DNA from: Clostridiaceae bacterium
GTDB taxonomy: Bacteria; Bacillota; Clostridia; Saccharofermentanales; Saccharofermentanaceae
Direction of reading: 5' to 3'
Assembly: GCA_012728275.1 (NCBI GenBank)
Contig: JAAYFK010000011.1
Location: 104,823-168,822 of the forward strand
DNA: 64,000 nucleotides
The position numbers and the translations under genes were made by a program. The notes beneath the pieces were generated by a model. That model saw nothing but the letters and a program-made list of their open reading frames with translations, ran no database searches and was not told the DNA's origin. This document shows, piece after piece, positions 45,177 to 53,967 of the stretch (the stretch's first letter is position 1; each line of letters begins with the position of its first letter).

Positions 45177-45301
45177 CGTAAGAATCGTATATTTTTATTA
45201 TTTAGTAAGAAAAAGCAAATAAAACGCTCTTATTTGTGTTTGACTAAACTGTGTTTAATAGACAAAATCTAGGTACTAATTCATAAGATGGAGGGATTAA
45301 T

Positions 45302-47824
45302 TTGAAAATCTGTTTTTCGACACTTACTTGTCCTGACTTTACGTGGCCTGAGATTTATTCAATGGCTAAGGATTTTGATTTTGATGGCATAGAAATTAGA
45401 GGAATAGGTGACGAATTATTTACTGTAAACGCCTATCCTTTTACTGATTCACAGTTGCCTGCGACTCTTGCTAAACTAAAAAGTTTGAATCTTGAAGTTC
45501 CTTGTCTATCTTCTGATACGCCAATTTCCGATCCTGAACTTGCAGATACTGCAATAAATGAGATTTCTGCTTATGCTTCTTTAGCATCGAAAATCAACGC
45601 TAAGTACATTAGAGTTCTTGGAGACAAGACACCTGCTCCAACAAAGGAGATTGATGATACTATTGTTATCAATAGTTTAATCCGTTTAATCCCAATAGCA
45701 ACAAAGTATGACGTTACTTTGCTTGTAGAGACAAATGGAGTATATAGTGATACCAAGAGACTTAAGAAAGTACTTGAAGCAGTAAACGATTCTCATATAG
45801 CTGCACTTTGGGATATTCATCATCCATATAGAAATTTCGGAGAATCTCCAAATGAAACCGTCAGCAATCTAGGTGACTATATAAAATTCATTCACGTTAA
45901 AGATAGCTCGAAGGTTGGGGATACTGTTGAATATCGTCTTATGGGTGATGGTGACATGCCTCTGGCGAATATTTTCGAGTGCCTAAATCGAATGAACTAC
46001 GATGGTTATGTTTCATTAGAATGGGTGTATAGATGGTCTCATGATCTTAGTGATGCAGGAATTGTTGTTCCACACTTTGCAGACTACATGGCCCAATATA
46101 GAAACAAGCAACAAAGTACTTTGCAGACTGACGACAGAGGTCAGGGACAATACATTTGGCCGAAGGAGACTTTGATTGATTTAACATTTCCGGACGTTTT
46201 GGACAAGGTTTGTGAGGTGTTTCCAGACCAATTGGCTTTTAAGTTTACGGAAACGGATTATACACGTACTTATACTCAATTCCGAGAGGACGTTGATAAT
46301 TTTGCTAGATCTTTAATTGCTTTAGGCGTAAAGAAAGGTGATCATGTTGCTATTTGGGCTACTAACGTTCCAGCTTGGTTTATAACTTTCTGGGCTACGA
46401 CAAAGATTGGTGCAGTCCTTGTTACTGTTAACACTGCTTATAAGATTCATGAAGCTGAATACTTATTACGTCAATCCGATACGCATACTCTTGTTATGAT
46501 TGATGGCTGTAAAGACAGTAACTATGTTCAGATAATTAATGAGATTTGTCCTGAACTTAAGACTTGCAAGCCTGGACAGTTAAATGCAAAAAGACTTCCA
46601 TACTTAAAGAACATTATCTCTGTTGAATCGAAAATGGATGGTTGTTTCACGTGGGATGAGGCTGTTAGTAAAGCTGAATCAGTATCTTATTCTGAAGTTG
46701 AGAAAGTACGTAGATCAATTGATAAGCATGATATTTGCAATATGCAATATACTTCTGGTACTACAGGATTTCCTAAAGGCGTAATGCTTACTCACTATAA
46801 TGTAGTAAACAATGGAAAGTCTATTGGTGACTGCATGGATTTATCTACAGCAGACAAGATAATGATACAAGTTCCTATGTTTCATTGCTTTGGTATGGTT
46901 CTCGCTATGACGGCTTCTATAACACATGCTGTAACAATGTGTCCTATTTCTTCATTCTCACCTCGAAAAGGTCTAAAATGCATTAATGAGGAGCAAATAA
47001 CTTGCGTACATGGCGTTCCAACTATGTTCATTGCTATGCTTAGTCATGAGAACTTTGCCTCAACGGACTTTTCGCACATGAGAACGGGCATCATGGCAGG
47101 ATCTCCTTGTCCTATTAAGACTATGCAGGAAGTAATTGAGAAGATGCATATGCCTGAGATTTGTATTACATATGGACAAACCGAGGCTTCTCCTGCAATA
47201 ACGATGAGCAAGACAACAGACTCTATTGATATTCGTGTTAATACTGTTGGTAAAGCTATCTATGGCGTTGAAAGTAAGATTGTTGACCCTGAGACATATA
47301 AGGATTTACCAGACAACGTTGATGGTGAGCTTGTAGCAAGAGGTTACAATATTATGAAGGGGTATTACAAGATGCCTGAAGCAACTGCTTCTGCAATTGA
47401 TTCTGAAGGATGGCTTCATACAGGTGACCTAGCAAGAAGAGCTCCTGATGGATATTATAAGATTACAGGTAGAATTAAGGATATGATTATTCGCGGAGGC
47501 GAGAACATATATCCAAAGGAGATTGAGGATTTCCTATATACTCATCCAAAAATCAAGGACGTACAGGTTATTGGAGTTCCTGATAAGGATTATGGAGAGG
47601 AAATACTTGCTGAAGTCATTCTTCATCCAAATCAATCTTCTTCAGAGGAAGAGATTAAAGAGTTTGTTCTTTCTCATATGGCTAAACACAAAGTTCCTAG
47701 ATATGTTGATTTTGTTAGCGAATTTCCAATGAATGCCGCTGGAAAAATCCTTAAGTACAAGATGAGAGAAGCAGCAATAGAGCGTCATCAACTTCAAAAT
47801 GCAAGTAAAATAGTAACAGCATAA
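45302..47824 (+). CDS. Fused sugar-phosphate isomerase/epimerase-like TIM barrel and AMP-forming acyl-CoA ligase
   Basis: One uninterrupted 840-residue frame from TTG 45302 (RBS GGAGGG). Residues ~1-270 are an AP-endonuclease-2/xylose-isomerase-like TIM barrel with plausible metal ligands Glu143 (LVETNG), Asp171 and His173 (WDIHHPY), His198 (IHVKD) and Glu240 (VSLEW). Residues ~290-840 are a complete ANL-family ligase: P-loop YTSGTTGFPKG (483-493), YGQTEASP, GWLHTGDLARR, KDMIIRGGENIYPKE, and catalytic Lys815 in AAGKILKYK. Both domains look active. The ligase half resembles medium/long-chain acyl-CoA synthetases (FadD/AcsM-like). A terminator follows at 47882. The substrate of either half is unknown. 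Confidence 0.88.
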   Translation: MKICFSTLTCPDFTWPEIYSMAKDFDFDGIEIRGIGDELFTVNAYPFTDSQLPATLAKLKSLNLEVPCLSSDTPISDPELADTAINEISAYASLASKINAKYIRVLGDKTPAPTKEIDDTIVINSLIRLIPIATKYDVTLLVETNGVYSDTKRLKKVLEAVNDSHIAALWDIHHPYRNFGESPNETVSNLGDYIKFIHVKDSSKVGDTVEYRLMGDGDMPLANIFECLNRMNYDGYVSLEWVYRWSHDLSDAGIVVPHFADYMAQYRNKQQSTLQTDDRGQGQYIWPKETLIDLTFPDVLDKVCEVFPDQLAFKFTETDYTRTYTQFREDVDNFARSLIALGVKKGDHVAIWATNVPAWFITFWATTKIGAVLVTVNTAYKIHEAEYLLRQSDTHTLVMIDGCKDSNYVQIINEICPELKTCKPGQLNAKRLPYLKNIISVESKMDGCFTWDEAVSKAESVSYSEVEKVRRSIDKHDICNMQYTSGTTGFPKGVMLTHYNVVNNGKSIGDCMDLSTADKIMIQVPMFHCFGMVLAMTASITHAVTMCPISSFSPRKGLKCINEEQITCVHGVPTMFIAMLSHENFASTDFSHMRTGIMAGSPCPIKTMQEVIEKMHMPEICITYGQTEASPAITMSKTTDSIDIRVNTVGKAIYGVESKIVDPETYKDLPDNVDGELVARGYNIMKGYYKMPEATASAIDSEGWLHTGDLARRAPDGYYKITGRIKDMIIRGGENIYPKEIEDFLYTHPKIKDVQVIGVPDKDYGEEILAEVILHPNQSSSEEEIKEFVLSHMAKHKVPRYVDFVSEFPMNAAGKILKYKMREAAIERHQLQNASKIVTA

Positions 47825-47881
47825 TGAGACTAAATTACATTGAATGAACCTTCATCTTTTGATAGAACTATAGTAAACAAG

Positions 47882-47907
47882 AACGTCCTTTCGGGGACGT
47901 TTTTTAA
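47882..47907 (+). terminator. Rho-independent terminator after the fusion gene
   Basis: A 7-bp stem AACGTCC / GGACGTT with a 6-nt loop, continuing into TTTTT, 57 bp downstream of the stop codon and before the next gene's ribosome binding site. Confidence 0.75.
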
Positions 47908-47932
47908 TGCAATAAAAAGGAGAAGAATTAAG

Positions 47933-48517
47933 ATGAAGTATGCTATTTTTAACTCGCTAAAGTCAGGAAGACCAGCTTTGACAGGTAGGGAATCAATAAG
48001 GGAGGAGGATGTTATTTTTGGGTTTGAAGCGGACAACCTAGAGAAAGCAATAGCAATTGCCGAGAGCAAATTTGAATTCAACGATAACAAGAAGTTAATA
48101 CCTGTTCTAATAATTGAGTATCTAGAGGAACCCTATTATACATATATTGATCCATCACTCAAAAGTTTGCAGCAATTAGTTGGTGGCAATATAGAGATTA
48201 CTTCCTGCTGTGATTGCTGTGGAGCTGACATCGTTTGTAACGAAGAAGGGAAGATAATGAAACTTCCTTTGAATCGTGGCCTTTTCGAAAATGAAATTCT
48301 GTACGACATAATTGCCGGGACTATGGTAATCACATCTACAGACTCAGAAGGAAATACGACCGGGATTAGCAAGTTAGTAGCTAAGAAAGTCTATGAGTAC
48401 TTCTACAGACCAGAGTTGTTTCATTTTGATGTTGAAAAGCAAATCGTATCGTCAATCAAATGTTCATTAGATACAGCCAAAATCATGAAGATCAACAACA
48501 TTTTTATGATCTCATAG
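47933..48517 (+). CDS. DUF3846-like protein with a cysteine cluster
   Basis: 194 residues from ATG 47933, which follows AAGGAG by 10 bp; the frame is open further upstream but that would cross the terminator. Residues ~85-160 (IDPSLKSLQQLVGGNIE, CNEEGKIMKLPLNR, YDIIAGTMVI) match the DUF3846 pattern, a domain of unknown function common on plasmids and phages. Within it sits CCDCCGADIVC, five cysteines in eleven residues, which could bind a metal. The N-terminal ~60 residues are a separate small domain. No mobile-element genes are adjacent. Function unknown. Confidence 0.7.
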   Translation: MKYAIFNSLKSGRPALTGRESIREEDVIFGFEADNLEKAIAIAESKFEFNDNKKLIPVLIIEYLEEPYYTYIDPSLKSLQQLVGGNIEITSCCDCCGADIVCNEEGKIMKLPLNRGLFENEILYDIIAGTMVITSTDSEGNTTGISKLVAKKVYEYFYRPELFHFDVEKQIVSSIKCSLDTAKIMKINNIFMIS

Positions 48518-48540
48518 TGTGTATCTTAAGAATACCGATA

Positions 48541-48549
48541 TGATATAAT
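48541..48549 (+). promoter_or_regulatory. Extended -10 promoter of the small membrane protein
   Basis: TGATATAAT (TG plus TATAAT 48544-48549), 21 bp before the start codon at 48571; no good -35 is visible. Confidence 0.45.
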
Positions 48550-48570
48550 AATTCGAAAATAGAGGTATTT

Positions 48571-49080
48571 ATGAATAGTGTATCCAATGACAAGAATTCG
48601 AATAGCAATTCCTTAGGAAAATCACTCGGAATCTTTTTAGTTTCGATTCTGTCGTGTTGTGTTACTGCTACCGCTAGATATTTTAAGAATCTTCCTAGTG
48701 TTGTACTAAGTTTTTTCAAGCGAAAATACAACGATTACAAGCGTAAACCTAAGCGCGATAGCATTAATCGTGTTTACGTACTTGTTGGATACACCACGAA
48801 GCAATACGCTGATAGAAGATACAGGGCAGAGCATCTAATGATAACTTTGAGAAGAGGTCTACTGTTATTAATTCTTGTATTATTGCTCGTGATATCGGTA
48901 AATCGAATAGTCACATTTGTTGATGTAGATCAGTATAGTAAGATGTTTGGAATAGATTCAGTTGATAAAATGACTCAGAATGATCCTTTTGCAAATGTAG
49001 AAGGAAATGCTAGCGAAGTTGCACCTGATATTGTTGAGACTTCTATCCCCGATGATTCTAGTATTGAACCCCTTCCATGA
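48571..49080 (+). CDS. Small membrane protein of unknown function
   Basis: 169 residues. A weakly hydrophobic segment (~18-38, with a CC pair), a very basic middle (KRKYNDYKRKPKRD, ~50-65), a strong transmembrane helix (~95-118, LLLLILVLLLVISV) and an acidic Ser/Asp/Pro-rich tail. The basic-in/acidic-out pattern suggests the N-terminal ~90 residues lie in the cytoplasm and the tail outside. RBS AGAGG precedes ATG. I recognise no family. It is flanked by the DUF3846-like gene and gdhA and probably stands alone. Confidence 0.65.
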   Translation: MNSVSNDKNSNSNSLGKSLGIFLVSILSCCVTATARYFKNLPSVVLSFFKRKYNDYKRKPKRDSINRVYVLVGYTTKQYADRRYRAEHLMITLRRGLLLLILVLLLVISVNRIVTFVDVDQYSKMFGIDSVDKMTQNDPFANVEGNASEVAPDIVETSIPDDSSIEPLP

Positions 49081-49235
49081 ATTTTACAAGTGCGCATCTT
49101 GCATTTATTAGTTTGCATTAAATTAGTATAGTATAAGCTAAAGTGCAGAAACGATAATATTTTTTCAGTTTTTTCGAGAATTCAAATTATTGTTATTGCT
49201 TTGATATCGCGGTTGTATTATTATTTCTTTTGTAA

Positions 49236-49259
49236 TTTAACAATTGATGATATGTTAAA
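49236..49259. promoter_or_regulatory. Inverted repeat upstream of gdhA
   Basis: TTTAACA-N10-TGTTAAA, perfect 7-bp arms, 73 bp before the gdhA start, in a 250-bp AT-rich upstream region (49081-49331) that holds no gene. It is positioned as an operator; the binding protein is unknown. Confidence 0.45.
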
Positions 49260-49331
49260 CGTTCGATTTGCAATATTAATAACTTCTTCTTGCATATTCG
49301 AGCTACAAATTATGAAAGGCGGATTTCAATT

Positions 49332-50684
49332 ATGACTTACACACTTAAGAATGCAGATTTAAATGAACTTATGCAAAAAACCATTGAGAAGAATCCTTCT
49401 CAGAACGAGTTTTATCAGGCTGTATATGAGTTTATGCTATCAGTTGAGGCTATTCTTGATATACATCCTGAACTTATCGATAAGAAGGTTATCGAGAGAA
49501 TCTTAGAGCCAGAGCGTCAAGTAATGTTCCGTGTAGCTTGGGTAGATGACAAGGGAGAAATTCAAGTTAATCGTGGATACAGAATTCAATTCAATAGCGC
49601 TATTGGACCATACAAGGGCGGCTTGCGCTTACATCCATCTGTAAATCTTGGAATCATTAAGTTTCTTGGTTTTGAGCAGATTTTCAAGAATTCTCTAACA
49701 GGTCTTGCAATGGGTGGAGCTAAGGGCGGTTCCGACTTTGATCCTAAGGGCAAGTCAGATAACGAAGTAATGGCTTTCTGCCAGAGCTTCATGAGAGAGT
49801 TATATAGACACATTGGTCCAGATTGCGATGTGCCTGCAGGTGATATCGGAACTGGTGCTCGTGAGATTGGTTATATGTATGGCCAGTACAAGAAAATTAC
49901 CAATGAGTGCACAGGAATTCTTACAGGTAAGAAACTATCATTTGGTGGTTCTCTTGCACGTACTGAGGCTACAGGATATGGTCTTTGCTACTTTGTAAAT
50001 TGCATGCTGAAGAAGATGGGAACATCTTTTGAAGGCAAGACAGTTGCAATTTCCGGTTCAGGAAATGTTGCTATTTACGCAGCTGAAAAGGCAACTCAAC
50101 TTGGTGCAAAAGTTGTTACTCTAAGTGATTCTAATGGATACATCTATGATGAGAAGGGTATCAATCTTGATCTAGTAAAGAAGATTAAGGAAGTTGAGCG
50201 TAAGAGAATTAAGGAATATGTTGCTGTTGAGACATCTGCAAAGTATACAGAGGGATGCAGCGGTGTTTGGACAATCCCTTGCGATATCGCTCTTCCATGT
50301 GCAACACAGAATGAGTTGAATATTGATTCTGCTAAGACACTTGTAGCTAACGGTGTTAAGATTGTTGCTGAGGGTGCTAACATGCCAACAACTCCAGATG
50401 CTCTAGATTTCTTGATGAATAGTGGAGTCAAGTTTGCTCCTGGTAAGGCATCAAACGCTGGCGGTGTAGCTACATCTTGCCTTGAGATGGCTCAGAACAG
50501 TCAGCGTTTATCATGGACATTTGAAGAGGTTGATGCAAAACTTAAGGGTATCATGGAGAACATCTTCATGAATGTTGATTCAACAGCTACACAAATCGGT
50601 CATGAGGATAACTATGTAATGGGTGCTAACATTGCAGGATTGCTTAAGGTTTCTGATGCAATGATTGCTCAGGGTTGCATCTAA
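49332..50684 (+). CDS. gdhA: Glutamate dehydrogenase (hexameric, NADP-type)
   Basis: Reversible amination of 2-oxoglutarate to glutamate. 450 residues, the size of bacterial hexameric GDH. GGLRLHPSVN, GGAKGGSDFDPKGKSD (catalytic Lys), PAGDIGTGAREIGYM, and the Rossmann loop ISGSGNVAIYAAEKA are present. Ser within the dinucleotide region (LSDSNG) fits NADP use, as in E. coli-type enzymes. ATG 49332 is chosen with AAAGGCGG upstream; an in-frame extension to 49290 is unsupported. It is monocistronic, ending at a terminator at 50716. Confidence 0.96.
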   Translation: MTYTLKNADLNELMQKTIEKNPSQNEFYQAVYEFMLSVEAILDIHPELIDKKVIERILEPERQVMFRVAWVDDKGEIQVNRGYRIQFNSAIGPYKGGLRLHPSVNLGIIKFLGFEQIFKNSLTGLAMGGAKGGSDFDPKGKSDNEVMAFCQSFMRELYRHIGPDCDVPAGDIGTGAREIGYMYGQYKKITNECTGILTGKKLSFGGSLARTEATGYGLCYFVNCMLKKMGTSFEGKTVAISGSGNVAIYAAEKATQLGAKVVTLSDSNGYIYDEKGINLDLVKKIKEVERKRIKEYVAVETSAKYTEGCSGVWTIPCDIALPCATQNELNIDSAKTLVANGVKIVAEGANMPTTPDALDFLMNSGVKFAPGKASNAGGVATSCLEMAQNSQRLSWTFEEVDAKLKGIMENIFMNVDSTATQIGHEDNYVMGANIAGLLKVSDAMIAQGCI

Positions 50685-50715
50685 TTATTAGTTAGAATTG
50701 CTTTAAGATTTTTTC

Positions 50716-50757
50716 AGAAGCTCCCGTGGGTGACTGCGGGAGTTTCTTATGCTTTTT
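50716..50757 (+). terminator. Rho-independent terminator of gdhA
   Basis: An 11-bp stem (AGAAGCTCCCG / CGGGAGTTTCT, one G-U pair) with a 10-nt loop, followed by a T-rich tract ending in TTTTTT. Confidence 0.85.
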
Positions 50758-51150
50758 TAATTATGATTTCTCCTGAATTCATAAATTCTAATATCACTTA
50801 TTCGGTATAATTACAATTTTGGTGAATTAAGAAGAGTAGGAAATACTATAATAATAGAATGTTCAATATAAAGACTTTAAAACATAGTGATTTCAGGCAT
50901 TATACATCTTTATATACTGTATAAGTTAGTATATATGAATTCGAGTTAGATCCAAGTTCTATAGTATTATTGAATGTACTTTTGAATTTCATTAGATTAT
51001 ATTTTGATTCTGTCAAAGTCAATTCTTTAGCTTCGATATATTTTTTGTGTATCAGAGTTTTCTTCGTACTATCTATCAGTATTCGGTATTTTATTTAGTG
51101 GTGATTATTTATCGATGTACTATTTTTTTTGAATTCTCGCTTTGACATAT
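50758..51150. other. Intergenic AT-rich stretch without a gene
   Basis: About 390 bp between the gdhA and metY terminators. No frame has family-like sequence and no RBS-start pair stands out. It holds a perfect 8-bp inverted repeat TATATACT-N9-AGTATATA at 50911-50935 and several isolated TATAAT-like words. It may be a remnant of a lost gene; nothing more can be supported. Confidence 0.5.
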
Positions 51151-51179
51151 AAAAAGCGTCCTCGAATCTTCAAGGACGC
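51151..51179 (-). terminator. Rho-independent terminator of metY (minus strand)
   Basis: On the minus strand GCGTCCT-N10-AGGACGC is followed by TTTTTATA. It lies 68 bp past the metY stop codon. Confidence 0.8.
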
Positions 51180-51246
51180 CTCTACTTATAATTATACTTC
51201 TCTACTTCAATACATATACTTTGATTATCAAAGTATTATTATCTAA

Positions 51247-52524
51247 TTATATGTTACTTAATGCTTGCTCGATATCAGCAATGATATCATCAGCATTCTC
51301 AATTCCTACAGAAAAACGAATCAAATCAGGAGCAATACCAGCTTCCTTAAGTTGCTCTTCAGAGAGTTGACGATGTGTATGGCTTGCTGGATTTAGAAGA
51401 CATGTCTTAGCATCAGCAACATGAGTTGCAATAGTAGCAAGCTTAAGACTATCCATAAATACTTCAGTTTGCTCTCTACTTCCCTTCACACCAAAGCACA
51501 GTACTCCGCAAGAACCATTAGGCAAATACTTCTTAACAAGATCTGCATCCTTAAAAGATTCTAGACCCGGATAGTTTACCCAAGCAATTTTATCATTACT
51601 CTCTAAGAACTTAGCTACTTGCAGAGCATTCTCACAATGACGCTGAACTCTTAAATGTAAAGACTCAAGTCCAAGATGTAAATAGTAAGCATTCATAGGA
51701 GATTGGATTGAACCAAGATCTCTCATAAGTTGAACAGTAGCCTTGGTGATGTAAGCGCCTTTTCCAAACGACTCAGCATAAGTAAGACCATGATATGAAT
51801 CATCTGGAGTTGTAAGTCCAGGGAATTTCTCCTTGTTAGCCATCCAATCGAATTTGCCAGAGTCAACTATACAACCACCAACACCTGAAGCATGGCCATC
51901 CATGTACTTCGTTGTTGAATGAACTACGATATCACATCCAAACTCAAATGGACGACAATTAATTGGTGTCGCAAATGTGTTATCAATAATCAAAGGTAAA
52001 CCATGCGAATGAGCAAGACGAGCAAACTTCTCAATATCTAATACATTACATGTAGGATTAGTTATTGTTTCTCCAAATATGCACTTTGTATTAGGTCTTA
52101 TGAACTTTGCTAACTCTTCTTCAGGTAAAGTTTGATCTACTAAAGTACAATCAATACCCATTTTTCTCATTGTTACATTAAATAGATTATAAGTGCCACC
52201 ATATATAGCTGAAGAAGCTATAAAATGATCTCCAGCCTCACAAATGTTAAATACAGCAAAGAAATTAGCAGCTTGACCTGAAGATGTAAGCATAGCAGCA
52301 TATCCGCCTTCAAGTTCACAAATTTGATTAGCCACATAGTCATTAGTTGGGTTCTGTAATCTAGTATAAAAATATCCAGAAGACTTCAGATCAAATAAAT
52401 CGCCCATCTCCTTAGAAGTATCGTACTTAAAAGTAGTACTTTGATAAATTGGGACTTGTCGTGGTTCACCATTCTTAGGTGTCCATCCAGCTTGAACGCA
52501 TTTTGTTTCAATTCTCTTATCCAT
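51247..52524 (-). CDS. metY: O-acetylhomoserine sulfhydrylase / aminocarboxypropyltransferase
   Basis: PLP enzyme of the Cys/Met metabolism family that makes homocysteine (or methionine) from O-acetylhomoserine and sulfide (or methanethiol). 425 residues. PIYQSTTFKYD, YTRLQNPTND, SSGQAANFFA, DNTFATP and the PLP-lysine segment VHSTTKYMDGH are present, and the C-terminus has ASHTHRQLSEEQL-x-x-AGI and IRFSVGIE. RBS GGAGG precedes ATG. It lies 49 bp after tldE on the same strand; there is no room for, and no sign of, a SAM riboswitch. Confidence 0.95.
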   Translation of the reverse strand: MDKRIETKCVQAGWTPKNGEPRQVPIYQSTTFKYDTSKEMGDLFDLKSSGYFYTRLQNPTNDYVANQICELEGGYAAMLTSSGQAANFFAVFNICEAGDHFIASSAIYGGTYNLFNVTMRKMGIDCTLVDQTLPEEELAKFIRPNTKCIFGETITNPTCNVLDIEKFARLAHSHGLPLIIDNTFATPINCRPFEFGCDIVVHSTTKYMDGHASGVGGCIVDSGKFDWMANKEKFPGLTTPDDSYHGLTYAESFGKGAYITKATVQLMRDLGSIQSPMNAYYLHLGLESLHLRVQRHCENALQVAKFLESNDKIAWVNYPGLESFKDADLVKKYLPNGSCGVLCFGVKGSREQTEVFMDSLKLATIATHVADAKTCLLNPASHTHRQLSEEQLKEAGIAPDLIRFSVGIENADDIIADIEQALSNI

Positions 52525-52573
52525 TTAATAATTCCTCCAAAAAATAATTATATCAAAAACATAAAAATAATAG

Positions 52574-53941
52574 CTACTCATCTCCAGAAACTGACACACT
52601 ATCTATCACTATTGAAGGCGAGAAAAACTCTCCCATATCGACAGGATAGTTGATTACATCATTTCCTACTACTCGAATCTTCTTTAGTATCTCGAAAAAG
52701 TTGTCAGCTACAGTAATTTGCTCAATAGGCCTTACTAATAAACCATCTTTAATTAAGTATCCTTCACTTTGCAAGGAGAAATCTCCACTTATTGCATTAA
52801 CACCAGCATGTAGGCCATTCAAATCTGTTATATAGATTCCATTGTTTACTTCTTTGCAAAGCCCTTCCAAATCCAATGAATCTGGTTTAATAACTATATT
52901 AGTTGTAAGAATACCAACAGAACTAGCATAGCTTGACCTAAAACCGTTACCAGTCGATTGACGATTTGCTTTTCGAGCAGTCTTAGTATTGTATAAAGCA
53001 GTCTCAAATTTGCCCTTATTAATTATGTTCTTACTCTTCGTTCTAACACCTTCCGAATCAAAAGGGATTTTAAGCAAGGCTTTGTCCAGCATTGGTTCTT
53101 CACTTAATGTTAAAGCTTCGGAAGCGATGACTGTTCCCTCCTTATCGGCTAGCAAGGACAAGCCTTTTTGCATATTGAATGAAGAAAAGCTACCAAAGAA
53201 AGTGGAAAGCAATGAAATGAACGCCTCGTTTCCAAGAATAATGTCATATGTTCCTGACTTGATAGAACTAGCTCCAAACTTACCAAGAAGCTTCTTGCCA
53301 AGTACATCGACGAATTTCTTCTCATCAAATAGATCAACGTCGTTTCCAAACCAGTAATTCCCAGCCGTCTTAACAACACCTTCCGAAGTTGCGCGTGCTT
53401 CAGCAAAAATAGAAACATAATCACTATCTTTATATGAAGAAAGGCCCTTAGAATTCATTACTATAACTGGTCCTGTTCCACATGAAATACTTAAATAGTC
53501 GACAGCCGTTACACGCGGATCAATGTCCTTCAGCGCCTTTTCAAGAGAGAGACCAACCACAGAGAACGAAGCACATGTGTTCTTTGAAAAACTTGGCGTC
53601 GTCTGATCGTGAAACAATTCTTTGTCATTATCGTCACAGTAAACAAACTCTTCATCCTCATCGTCAAGCACTAAGCAATTCTCATAGGCTTCCTTCAAGA
53701 GAAAGTCGATAGCGCTATCCTCAAAGCTTGTAGTAGATGCATAACCCATTTGGCCTTTTACTTTGCCACGAAAAGAAATGCCTTGCTCATTACTATTTTC
53801 ATAAGAAGAAACTTCTTGATTCAAGATATCGACACTCATCGAATAGTCTTGCATAAAGCAACATTCTGCCTCTTCAAAACCATATGATGTAGACTTATCT
53901 ATTAATCTCTTCATAAATTGCTTTGCCGCACTTATATCCAT
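52574..53941 (-). CDS. pmbA: TldE/PmbA-type metalloprotease subunit
   Basis: 455 residues of the TldD/PmbA family (peptidase U62). It lacks the HEXXXH zinc motif, as TldE subunits do, and carries the family landmarks FRGKVKGQMGYASTTSFED and GVNAISGDFSLQSEGYLI. TldD and TldE form a heterodimer that degrades unfolded peptides and, in other bacteria, trims microcin/CcdA-type peptides. Start ATG with GAGGTAAT upstream. It lies 26 bp after tldD, so both are co-expressed. Confidence 0.92.
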   Translation of the reverse strand: MDISAAKQFMKRLIDKSTSYGFEEAECCFMQDYSMSVDILNQEVSSYENSNEQGISFRGKVKGQMGYASTTSFEDSAIDFLLKEAYENCLVLDDEDEEFVYCDDNDKELFHDQTTPSFSKNTCASFSVVGLSLEKALKDIDPRVTAVDYLSISCGTGPVIVMNSKGLSSYKDSDYVSIFAEARATSEGVVKTAGNYWFGNDVDLFDEKKFVDVLGKKLLGKFGASSIKSGTYDIILGNEAFISLLSTFFGSFSSFNMQKGLSLLADKEGTVIASEALTLSEEPMLDKALLKIPFDSEGVRTKSKNIINKGKFETALYNTKTARKANRQSTGNGFRSSYASSVGILTTNIVIKPDSLDLEGLCKEVNNGIYITDLNGLHAGVNAISGDFSLQSEGYLIKDGLLVRPIEQITVADNFFEILKKIRVVGNDVINYPVDMGEFFSPSIVIDSVSVSGDE

Positions 53942-53967
53942 CGTATTACCTCTACAACTACTTAAGT

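Noticed and set aside
46150..46175. Internal start (AAGGAG then TTG at 46171) that would make the acyl-CoA ligase separately
   Set aside because: Spacing of 3 bp is too short, and the frame is open and conserved-looking across the junction, so a fusion is simpler.
52525..52573. SAM riboswitch before metY
   Set aside because: Only 49 bp separate it from tldE, too short for an S-box; no SAM-element motif is visible.
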